NCBI GenBank assembly: GCA_002099365.1 | Contig: MSED01000008.1 | Location: 124,001-188,000 of the forward strand | From: Phialophora verrucosa | Taxonomy: Eukaryota; Ascomycota; Eurotiomycetes; Chaetothyriales; Herpotrichiellaceae | DNA length: 64,000 nt | Direction of reading: 5' to 3' | Translations under genes and position numbers: made by a program | Notes under the pieces: model-generated | What the model was told of the DNA's origin: nothing | What the model saw: only the letters and a program-made list of their open reading frames with translations | The model's database searches: none | Shown here: piece after piece, positions 55,106 through 64,000 of the stretch | Layout of the letters: each line of letters starts with the position of its first letter | Position numbering within the stretch: position 1 is the stretch's first letter

Positions 55106-56410
55106 ATGACTCGTTCATTTCCCCCTGCCCCTACTGTTCTAGCACCTACATCATTCCAAACGGCCCTGGGGCTTTACCCAGCACTGGTGGAGAATGTATA
55201 CAAAATGAAGCTGAAGAACGATCGCAATAAAGTTGCAGAAGCACTGAAGCGCGATAGATGGAGGTTCGAGGAGTTACCTGCCGCTGTTTCCCAGAGGAAG
55301 GCCAATGTCGGTCAGGCCAAGGTGCGAGATGGCAAGCCCAAAGCCGGAGCTGGCGGCGCCGTGCCGGCACTGAGCAAGGAGGAGGTTGAGAGGTTGGTGC
55401 AATGGAAGATGTGAGTTTCTGTTTCTGCATGCCTTCGCTTGGATGTGTTGTGGTGAGAAGATGGTCTCTCCTAGGGGGAGCGAGAAACGAAGGATCCGTA
55501 TGTGCTATGGTGGTATCAGCTGTTCAGAAGCTGCTGAGGACGTCTTGGCTGGAACGGAAAGCACTCGTCAGGGTCAACGGCTCGTCGTCGATTGCAGGAC
55601 AGCGTTCTTGACTACAGCGACTCTTCCAGCATAGTTACGTGTTGACGTGACGGTATCTGTATCTGACTTCCTTCATCTAGCACCCACGGCCATTCCCGCC
55701 CTTTCCTCCCCGCCATGGTGCGCAAGAACGACGCCTCAGCAATCCAGACCCAAACGTCCTTGGCTCTCGAAGAGCTAGATCTCTCGCAGCCTTTGGACCG
55801 GACCAAAGTGAATAAAGCCCTGGACCACGTCTGTAAACTCACCGGCATAGGACCGGCCACTGGCACGTTGATCCTCGGCGTGTTTGCACCGGATCTTGTT
55901 CCGTTCTTCCAAGATGAGATGTTCGCATGGTTCTTTCCCGACGCGGGGAAACTCAAGTATAGCTTGAAGGAGTACCAGCTGTTACTCGAGGCGGTAACGC
56001 CGGTATTGACGAGGTTGGATTGTAAGGCAGTGGAGTTGGAAAAGGTTGCATACGTGCTTGGACATATGGACTTGCTTGACGACGAAGCAAGAGGGATTTT
56101 GGAGAAGTCGTTCGAGGCAATGGCAGAGCCCGGATCGACTGCAGATGACGAACCCAAGGAAGCGAGCACTTCCAACGTGCCGAGAGGGAAAGAAGACGTG
56201 GAAACGGATAACAGTCACACTCCGCAGGAGCAGATCGCGGCAAAACTGGGAAGGAAACGGACGGTACCAGTCAAGGACGGCCAGAATCCAGCGAAGTCAG
56301 CGCCGGCGCCGGCGCCGGCACCAAGAGGGAAGAAACGAAGCTCGCCGGACGAAGACAACACGAAGACAGAATCCCACACGGCCAAGAGACAATCACAACG
56401 CAAAAGGTGA
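55106..56410 (+). CDS. Helix-hairpin-helix-like fungal protein of unknown function
   Basis: Two exons: 55106-55410 and 55681-56410. The 270-nt intron lies at 55411-55680 (GTGAGT..TCTAG), giving about 344 aa. Joining the exons gives LVQWKITHGHSRPFLPAMV. Residues about 145-170 contain LTGIGPATGTLILGVF, a helix-hairpin-helix GIGPATG motif as in HhH-GPD DNA glycosylases. FFQDEMFAWFF and YVLGHMDLL follow. I recall a fungal family with the same W-K...R-P-x-L and GVGPATAS...VPFFSDE pattern and no assigned function. The catalytic Lys/Asp of DNA glycosylases is not evident. The C-terminal 130 residues are charged and disordered, with an Ala-Pro repeat encoded by GCCGGC units near 56303-56322. Confidence 0.72.
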
Positions 56411-56577
56411 AGAGATGTCCTTCGCAAGTATCTCGAATGTGGTATTAGTATTGTCCGTTCCAGCTCCAGGCGCTATGCAGGCTGGACGCTGTATCCTATG
56501 CTTTTGTTCCTATCCAACGCGTATGCCACACAATAATCAAGTCAAGCCCGTAAGGTACTACTCAAACGCCCTCCTCC

Positions 56578-57172
56578 TTACAAGACGTATCCCAATCCGG
56601 CGAGAGCGACCGCGAGAAGGCTTCCTCCGACCGAAAAGCTCGAAGCACTATTGCCCGAGTCGGAGCCGTCGGTAGCACTTGAGCTGGGCGAGGAATCAGT
56701 GCCAGAGCCTGTTGCAAAGCCAGATTGAACGGCAGTCTCGGAAGTGGTAGTTGCAGTAGGGTCGGTCAATGGAACAGTCGAGGAGGTGGAACCAGTCACG
56801 ACAGGAGTGCTCGAGGTTGATGGGTATGCAGACGCGGCAGCGCAGTATTGTTCACGCTGTTGCTGGACAGTTGAGACGCCCGGGTCGGCAGGGCAATTGT
56901 TGTAGCAGGTGAGCAGGTTTTGGTATTGGGTGCAGAGGCAGCCGTAGTCGGTTGCGAGGCACGAGTTCACTTGGCCTTGGATTGTGGACAGGCAGGCGTC
57001 GAGGATGCTGGGAGCTGGGATCAGTACACGATGCTTCATGGGATGGGGCAGGCGTGACCTACTTTTGAGCAGCACAGCTTGAGCTGGTGGTCGACGGGGC
57101 AGCGGACGAAGTGGCTGTCTGAGCTGCTGCCAAAGTGGCAATGGACGCCAGGACGAGAGTTGTCAACTGCAT
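56578..57172 (-). CDS. GPI-anchored eight-cysteine cell-wall protein
   Basis: Two exons: 57172-57063 and 57007-56578. The intron at 57062-57008 is 55 nt (GTAGGT..CCAG), giving about 179 aa. It has a clean signal peptide, MQLTTLVLASIATLAAAQ. Eight cysteines follow at the spacing seen in CFEM-like and related surface proteins (SSSC, LDAC, NSC, DYGCLC, LLTCYNNC, QYC). A Ser/Thr-rich stalk comes next, then a C-terminal hydrophobic end (GGSLLAVALAGLGYVL) preceded by small residues, as needed for GPI attachment. Extracellular location is well supported. CFEM proteins can bind haem, but the exact CFEM spacing was not confirmed, so function is left open. Confidence 0.82.
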
Positions 57173-58119
57173 GTTTGTCGGAGGTACAAGAATTATAGAC
57201 TATACTGTAGTATGTTCAACGAGGAATAACGAGAGACTTGAATATAAATCAACGAATGTAATGGTGGAAACGCACCCAACAGAACGAACGATCGTGTGTA
57301 TACGGAGATCCAAGAGTCGACGAGAAGGTAGGTCGTACGGGGAGGGTGGAAATAAATAGAAAATGTCCACCTCCCCCGATGACATGGAGACATGGGTGCT
57401 TGGGGCTAGACTCAATCTCGTTAAAAAGGTCATTGTCAATGGATGCTGCTGGCGCGAAGGTCCAGTCGGGTAGAAGTCAGGAGTCCGGAGACTGTGGAGT
57501 GACAGGCATGTCCCTTGGTAATCTCGTTGAAAAGAAGTGCAAGAATATCCATTTTCGTCGACGCTGGAGGTGCTTGGCCGCCACCAACCTAAGACATGCT
57601 CTGACATTTGCGCACGCGCTGCAGTGGCCCGCGAAACAACGACTCAGGCCCACGAGTTGGCGCGTGGCGCTGACATGCTGTGGCCAGGACTGAAGCAGAC
57701 AAGCCAACCGGTTCAAAGACCCGGAGAACTGGATGTACGTTAAATGTACGTACGAGTCGGTAGAGAAGATGAAGAGAGAAGTCAACGAAACTTTGTTGAT
57801 TTCCGACGCGAGATGGAAACCTCGCTAGGCGTTGGGGGCTAGCCTGAACCAGACTAGCGTTGCTCTATTTCCTCCAGCGGCGTCGGTTAATCCCCGCATT
57901 CACAAGAGTTGCACCCCTTTTCATACCCGTACGAGTACGGAGCACATTGCGCGCTGTTGGGATCTTTCGCCCTTCCATTGTTCTTACTAGTTACGGTAGT
58001 TGCTTTCGCCGTCCAGGACTGGATGGAAGGGGAGTTCCGGGCCGTAAACTCTCAATCTATCTCGCTAACCCGAACTGGCGATCTATGATCTCTATATCTA
58101 TCTACTCGGGAACTCTCGA
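57173..58119. other. Intergenic region upstream of GPI-anchored protein gene
   Basis: About 950 bp with no gene seen. It holds GTACGAGTAC at 57929-57938 and a close variant (CGTACGAGTC) near 57748. Confidence 0.4.
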
Positions 58120-59370
58120 TTATTGAGGCACGCCGCCTGTGCCAAAGAGTTCCATGTTGATCCTGCTTGCATCGACTCCTTTATCCCGCAGAGCCTGCTC
58201 CAGCTCGACCATGAATTGCTCGGGCCCACAGATATAATAAGTGGCCGTCTTGTCGTTCAACTTCAAATCCTTCTCGGCATCCAGCTTCGACAAATCCAAG
58301 CGGCCCATATGATCATAATGCACTCCTTGCTCTTCTCCATTGACTGGCCTGCTGTGGAAGACCCGTTTGTTGATGACCGGATGCAATTTGGCCATGCTCT
58401 TGACGTGGTCATTGAACGCGTGGGTCTTGTGGTTTTTGCTGACGTGCACCCACGAGATGTGACGTCCATCCTTCGCCACGGAGGTATTGAGAATGGATGT
58501 CAGAGGGGTCAGGCCCACGCCAGCAGAGAGCAGGACGATAGGAGAACGGCGCTCGCCCTCTTTTCGCACGTCGAGGAAGAAATCGCCCGCCGGATGGGAT
58601 AGTTGAACAATATCCCCGACTTTCTTCTGGTCGTGAAGGACGTTGGAGACATATCCTGGATGAGCCACGGCTTCGGGATTTTGCTTGACGTTGAGACCCT
58701 TCTCTCGCTTTACGCTGATGCGGTAGTAGTTGGGTGAGTATCTATCGCTGAGAGAGTACTGTCTCGCTTGATTGTAGTGCAAGTCAGGGACCTCGACTTG
58801 TATTGAGACGTACTGGCCAGGTAGGAACTCTGGCAATGGCTTCCCATCGACAGGCTTCAGGTACAACGAAGTCACTTCCTCAGACTCGTCTGATTTTGCG
58901 TCGATCCGGAAATCTCTCCAGTCGGTCCAGCCTTCGGCCTGTCTCAGCAGTTCGCCTTCGCGCTTGATCAGAATATCGGCGATTTGGCCGTATGCTGCAG
59001 CCCAAGCGTCAAGGATGGCTGGCGTCAGAGCATCACCCAGGACTTCCTTCATCGCTTCCAATAGGTATTTGCCCACGATCTCATACTGTTCCGGTCGAAT
59101 GTACAGGCTGACATGCTTCTGGCTGATACGCTCGAGTGCTGGCTCCAGCGCTTCCAGGTTGTCAATGTTGGCGGCGTAGGCGTAGAGAGCTCCTGCGAGT
59201 GCTTGTTGTTGATGGCCATTTCGCTGATTGGAGATGCTGAAGACATTGTTGAGCTCGGAGACTTCGCGAAGCATGTTCGCATAGAAAACGGTCGTTATTT
59301 GCGCGCCATACTGGGCTAAAACTGGTACCGTGGAGGTAATAATTTGCGCTTGCTCCTGGGTTAATGGCAT
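58120..59370 (-). CDS. Flavohemoglobin (nitric oxide dioxygenase)
   Basis: Single exon, 416 aa from ATG 59370. It converts nitric oxide to nitrate using O2 and NAD(P)H. The globin domain (about 1-140) shows the proximal haem His at about 86 in SQKHVSLYIRPE and the distal-side Tyr at about 30 in TTVFYANML. The FAD domain has QARQYSLSD. The NAD domain has LLSAGVGLTPLTSIL and YYICGPEQFMVELEQAL. There is no N-terminal extension before the globin domain, so a cytosolic form is expected; some fungi also have a mitochondrial form. The C-terminus MELFGTGG carries the usual flavohemoglobin end. All key residues are present. Confidence 0.94.
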   Translation of the reverse strand: MPLTQEQAQIITSTVPVLAQYGAQITTVFYANMLREVSELNNVFSISNQRNGHQQQALAGALYAYAANIDNLEALEPALERISQKHVSLYIRPEQYEIVGKYLLEAMKEVLGDALTPAILDAWAAAYGQIADILIKREGELLRQAEGWTDWRDFRIDAKSDESEEVTSLYLKPVDGKPLPEFLPGQYVSIQVEVPDLHYNQARQYSLSDRYSPNYYRISVKREKGLNVKQNPEAVAHPGYVSNVLHDQKKVGDIVQLSHPAGDFFLDVRKEGERRSPIVLLSAGVGLTPLTSILNTSVAKDGRHISWVHVSKNHKTHAFNDHVKSMAKLHPVINKRVFHSRPVNGEEQGVHYDHMGRLDLSKLDAEKDLKLNDKTATYYICGPEQFMVELEQALRDKGVDASRINMELFGTGGVPQ

Positions 59371-60434
59371 ATTGCTCTGCTGCAATCTGTGATTTTACTC
59401 TATCTTGTGAGGTGGTTGCAATATTGGCTGTCGTGTTGTCCTTCGCAAGTTGGACGGTCTATGGGCGACGCTTATATACAGCATTTAATGTCAAAATGAT
59501 GTTGTGGGAATATACTTGACCATCCTTGCAAATGGCGAACACGCAGGCGCACGCTCCGGAATAGTGGGACATAACGGATGGCTTTGTGTAGCCGAACTTT
59601 TTTCATGCCTCACCTCGGTGGAACGCTTGTAGAACCTACCGAATTGCGCGCTGAGACCGCTCATAAAGCAGGCTGCATGGAAGTAGGCACGTTGCCTGTG
59701 ATTGGGAATCATCTTCCAGACCGATGGGTGGACATGCTGCACTGGGGCGTTCCGGTGTCCACAGGTATGTAGATGACTGTGCTGCATCAGGTAATTGAGT
59801 CCAAAGGCCATTAGTACGGTCTACCTTTTCCACGGTACCTCGTCGAAGTGCTGTATGACGCGACCGCCTTAAAATATGCTCCACGGAGTTGCTATGAGAT
59901 CACACAGGAAAGCCCGGAAGAAAAGAAAGCCTCCGAGGAGACACTGTTGATGTATTTGATGCCTTGTTCCGCGGAGCCGGTGTTCGATGCGGGGATAGAA
60001 AAAGGTTTGGCCGGTTCCCGGGTCTTGCGGCCGGCCGACCAATTCCTACACCCAGAGGAGGTAAATTCACATCGAGCTCACCCTTCGTCGGGACTACCAG
60101 GGTGATGGCGCCCCGTGCTCACCCCGGGCACACCCGAGTCAGGGTGAGTCAGTTGAGCGGGCCATACGTGTCTTACCCGTCGTGGAGGCCATAAGGTGAT
60201 TTGAAAGGAAAACTTGTCCAACAGAGTGGAAGTCTATGTTTTGCTTTGAGAACAGTGTCATCTTCAGTGTGCCAGAGGTCTCCTTTCGGGGGCCAAGGAA
60301 GCAAGGAGGGAGGCCATTCCCACTTCATTCCGGTAGTCATATCTATTTAGAGACGGAACGGCCACCTTTCCAACATATTGGGGTTGCTGGTTTGGCGGAC
60401 TAGGGGCACGTCTGGTTCGAGATATCAAGGACAC
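59371..60434. other. Upstream region of flavohemoglobin gene, no gene seen
   Basis: About 1 kb. It should contain the flavohemoglobin promoter. A pyrimidine/purine-mixed stretch near 60000-60180 has no protein-like frame. Confidence 0.4.
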
Positions 60435-62084
60435 CTATTTAGAGACCGGGAGAGTACTTGGAACAACAGATACCGTGACGAACAGACTCAGGATATCTCC
60501 CTTCCAGGTCTCTATCAATCGGTGTCGTACTTTTGCTCGCACCAGCCATTCATCGCCACCCCCAACTTGCCGTTCCGCGTCAGTGTTGGATTTGTCGAGG
60601 GCGGACGCTGTCCAAGCGTACAGTGTCGGTTGCTTGCCTTCTTTAATCGTGGTTTGAATATGGTCATCTGTGGTCTGAGACCATCGCAATTGGACTGTGA
60701 AGCTGTCGGCGTCGCCCTCGCCCGCTGCCCTTATCGCGAAGATGTACGATATCATTCTCTCGGACTCATCTGGAGCAAAAAAGGAGCTCGTGCGCAATAG
60801 CGAATAGCCGGATTCACCTAGCTCTAGCTCCAATGGACGTCGACCATTGGGAATCTGGTGCCAGCCGGTGGCACGGCGTCCGGCGCTTCCCAGATCGGGG
60901 TAATCGTTAGCGATGTGGGTTTCCATGTTGTGGCAGGATCTAGGCGCACGCTTTGCAGAGTGTCCTATGCTACGCGCCGGCAACTCAGGCTTATATTTTC
61001 TCGTGGCGGGGGAGAAGGTATCATGGTGCCGTCGGACACCGGGTCGGAGCCGCCACCAGTAGAGTTGCCTAACGGTTGGAAAGGAAGCGGTTTGAGAAGC
61101 AATCCGATTCTGGTGTTTGGGTGGTCGATAAAATGGCAATCAAGGACTCCCAAAAGGATTTCCTGGTCTAGTCTTTGGTACGTTCGCAAATGAATGGCGA
61201 GGCCTTGGTGGGTGAGGTTATACGCAGCCAAGCTCAGAATCTCGCTGTTCTGGGTACAAACAATGCGGCTGGAGTCCCTGAAATCGGCTGGGAAAGAGGC
61301 AAGGATGCCTCGAGATAGATTTCGGTGTGATGCGGTACTCCAATCCATCCGCCAAGCGAAGATGGTTTGATCGGCACTGTTCTTGAGAATTTCTTCTTGA
61401 AGACGGCGAAAGGCTTGCCAACCTTCGCCATACAACAGTGGCATATTCACTTCGAAGATACCCATTAAAGAGTACGCCATGTCTTCGACGCGTGTTGTCT
61501 CCCTCTGACATGCCCAACTCATCTTTTGTGCGAAACTGTACTGATGGATGCGACTTTCGCCGGTCAATATTCTGGAATCGATACCAGTGATGCTAGCAAT
61601 CGTTGCTGTCAGCGAGGATATATTGTCTATATCCCTCCAATGACGGTCGTAAAAGACGACGTTCTTTGGAGCGAGCAGTTCTTGCAATGTCCAGCCTCTG
61701 CTGAACCACCGTGGAGGTATATCGGCAAATAGAAAGGGAACCCTTGGATTCGACGTCAAAATCCGCAAGGTAGACGAAACAGACCATCGCGTTCTTGTAC
61801 CACCGATACATTGAGTTGACGGCTTCCGCCAGCTCGGCCGAACTAGATTTTTCGATGCAACAGGTGTCCATCCAGACCCATTGAAAGCCATGTCGGGCGG
61901 CTTCATTGCAGAAATCAGTTAGTTTTTGATACCCCTGGAGCCTGGGGCCAGTATTGACATGGAAAAGGTCATTGTAACAGACTTCCTCCGTTCCCCAAGT
62001 GTGTGAGAGGATGGCGTAATTAGGAATCACATGTTGGCTAACAAATTCGGTCACCCGATGGGTGGCGGTATTGAGCAGCCTCAT
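60435..62084 (-). pseudogene. HET-domain (heterokaryon incompatibility) gene, frame-broken
   Basis: ATG at 62084 opens MRLLNTATHRV, then the HET signatures IPNYAILSHTWG, FQWVWMDTCCIEK and SMYRWYKNAMVCFVYLADF. The frame is then lost between about 61780 and 61735, and the next frame carries PPRWFSRGWTLQELLAPK and VVFYDRHW. That frame goes on through RVEDMAYSLMGIFEVNMPLL and YGEGWQAFRRLQEEIL to a TAG near 60965. Readable C-terminal text continues in other frames to 60435. HET proteins trigger cell death when incompatible fungal strains fuse. At least one frameshift without splice signals makes this copy a likely pseudogene or inactive allele; a single sequencing error would not explain the second break. 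Confidence 0.72.
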
Positions 62085-64000
62085 GTCGACGCCTCAAGGT
62101 GAGGAATTCGTAGGGTTTCGAATAGGTCGTGGCACCAGAAATTCGAGTTGCGCTTTCAAGCCCCGGGCAATCAGGCTGCAGCTTCCTTGCAGTTACAGAC
62201 AAATCTAGGTGAAATCGGGGCATTATTCAACGGGAAACCGCCTCGTCATTGACCTCGTAAGGCTGCTTCGACTAAAGGTAGGCGACGATTTGACGCTTAT
62301 CGGCCCGTGGTGCATTGCCCACGCTTCTATGAGCAGACCTCTTTCTTTATCCGATACGGCCGTAGTTGCTGCCGGTCTCTTATTGAGGTGATAGTAGCAC
62401 TGGCAAAGGATAGGAGAGAGCTTTGACTTGAAGAAGTCCCTCAAGAAGAAATCGAGTACGGGGGAGTACAGGAATGGGGAGAGCTTCCCTATCTTGGAGC
62501 AAGTGGCCTGATGCAGTTCGACGCGCAAGGTGCAAATTACCTGGTTCACCTATCTTAAGATCAACTGATTGAGTTTTTTCCAACTCTTTCTCCTCTCTTT
62601 CTCTTGCAAAGTCCGAGATAGAAAGGACCGCCTGTTCGAAGAGATGACACACTAGAGTTATCAGCATGATCGAATCTCCTGAGTGATGTTTAGAAGCCGT
62701 GCAGGTCGGGTGAGCGTCGAGGTGCGCTCGGTTTCGGTTTACGCATCTTGAGCCGCTCGTAGTTGGCTCTTCACACACCAAGACTATTGCGGATTGGATA
62801 TGGACCTGTCGCAACAAATCCATGTCGGTCGATCTCGGGTCCTGTCAATTCCCTGTAACCGACCCCTGCATTGCGTCAGTGGAAAGCAAGGCCTCTACAG
62901 GTTTGTAGCCTTGCCATGCGGAATAACCTGAGGGTTCCAGCCGACGCATCGCAAGTCTAACCCACAGCAACTGCAAGTTGCGATAACATCGCTTAGGCAC
63001 GATCGCTTCGTTTGATGGGTCTCTCCCTGTTGTCGCAGCCAGTGTCGATTCTCCCCAGCAGAGGACCACGCTTGCCTTCCTGCTCCTGCGTACGTGGCGC
63101 AACTGGCCTGACTTGACAATCGGCAGTCAGGCAAGACCTCAAGACAAAAGAGATCGTCACCAGAGGCCAATTTCAATGTAGGCGCTGATCCCGATTATGC
63201 CAATTGCTGGGGAAATCGGCGCTCCGTCAAAGCGCGTGAACAATGCCTTTTCACAGGGGACTGTGTCTCTTCGCTTCGCGCATATGGTACTACTTGGTGA
63301 AGGACGATAGTAAGCATTGTTCTCAATGCACCTCGGTCAGCCGATGAACCTGCCGAGATTGACACGACATGAGCCTCATACCGCTCCTGCGTTCGAGCGC
63401 ATATCAATCGCGGTGAAAGACTCAGGCTTAATGTGGCAGCGCGAAGCAGGGAAGATTGGGCATCACGTTCGTGAACGATCTTTTATGGTACTGCAGAGGG
63501 CCATGACGTGGTGGTCAAGACAGTGCTGACAATAGTCCCCGTACCCTGCAGTGGCCATTGCATCTTCATTCCACAGCAAGGCAGAAGATCCCAAAAGGAG
63601 CTCCCACTCGGTCCTGTCGCGGCGGCCCAAGATCCCGCCGCCTCCTCTAATTACCTTATGACGACAACACACCCTACATCACCTTGACAAGCGAGGAGCT
63701 TAGCCGCGTCGATAACCTACTGCCTGCACCATTGGGATCGTATGGAGACAAGATGTCTCAGCCAGCCGTATTGGTTAATTGGCGGATGCATGCTCAAGTC
63801 CATAAAAATGCACCCGTAACTATCAAGGATTGCAGCGTACTTCTGCGGGCCGTTGGGGTCACTGCACTTCCCTAGCCTCGAGGTCAGGGGTTTGCGTGAG
63901 GCCGCTTCAGCTCGAATGAAGGGCATGTCGGTCTTCGTGTCAGAAAGGGAAAGCTCATCGGGGCTTATTGAGCCCACATCCACCCACCATTACCTTGGCC
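62085..64000. other. Right-end stretch with no assigned gene
   Basis: About 1.9 kb. Several minus-strand open frames of 60-150 codons occur, the longest at 62823-62380, but none carries a recognisable domain. A weak resemblance to a Zn2Cys6 region near 62850-63110 was not strong enough to call. Confidence 0.35.

Noticed and set aside
62850..63110. Possible Zn2Cys6-like remnant on the minus strand
   Set aside because: Only a basic run and scattered cysteines; the six-cysteine spacing cannot be made without invoking several changes.
63717..63983. 88-codon minus-strand frame near the right edge
   Set aside because: No recognisable domain, no clear start and no splice signals linking it to another exon.

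Overview
The window looks like nuclear DNA of a filamentous ascomycete (Pezizomycotina). Genes are compact. Introns are short (about 46-130 nt) with GT..AG ends and CTRAC-like branch sites. The gene content is typical of the group: a Zn2Cys6 regulator, a HET-domain gene, a fungal ATP sulfurylase with a degenerate APS-kinase domain, a GPI-anchored eight-cysteine wall protein and an EGF-domain membrane glycoprotein. I cannot name the class or genus from sequence alone. No rRNA, tRNA, CRISPR array or intact transposon was seen by eye.

Layout. 1-2.6 kb: the end of a multi-pass membrane protein gene running off the left edge, then a degraded F-box-like remnant. 3-29.2 kb: a dense housekeeping block. 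It holds COA1-like, NAT2-like, a JmjC protein, COQ2, phosphopantothenoylcysteine decarboxylase, GRX5, a branched-chain aminotransferase, a coiled-coil protein, a small basic protein, an EFM6-like methyltransferase, a DUF1761-like membrane protein, a C2H2 protein, ISD11, a VMA22-like V-ATPase assembly factor and a large disordered orphan. Five of these act in mitochondria (COA1, NAT2, COQ2, GRX5, ISD11), and two of those five serve iron-sulfur cluster assembly. 29.2-34 kb: gene-poor, with one plausible orphan gene. 34-46 kb: the EGF-domain glycoprotein, then phosphoserine phosphatase, PAPS reductase and ATP sulfurylase, then the proteasome lid subunit RPN5. Phosphoserine phosphatase makes serine, the carbon skeleton of cysteine. 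ATP sulfurylase and PAPS reductase carry out the first and third steps of sulfate assimilation, so this is a small sulfur/serine neighbourhood.

46-54 kb: the most unusual part. A Zn2Cys6 regulator, a RidA-family protein, an UNC93-like transporter, a TesB-type acyl-CoA thioesterase and a probable scrap of an AMP-binding acyl-CoA ligase lie in a row on the + strand. All are broken by frameshifts, stops or missing segments, while the flanking genes are intact. I read this as a decayed metabolic gene cluster. 54-59.4 kb: a candidate small cysteine-rich protein, an intact helix-hairpin-helix-like protein, a GPI-anchored protein and a flavohemoglobin (nitric oxide dioxygenase). 60.4-62.1 kb: a frame-broken HET-domain gene. 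62.1-64 kb: nothing I can assign.

All gene models were made by eye. Splice sites were chosen from GT..AG signals and reading-frame continuity, and family names come from recalled motifs, not from searches.
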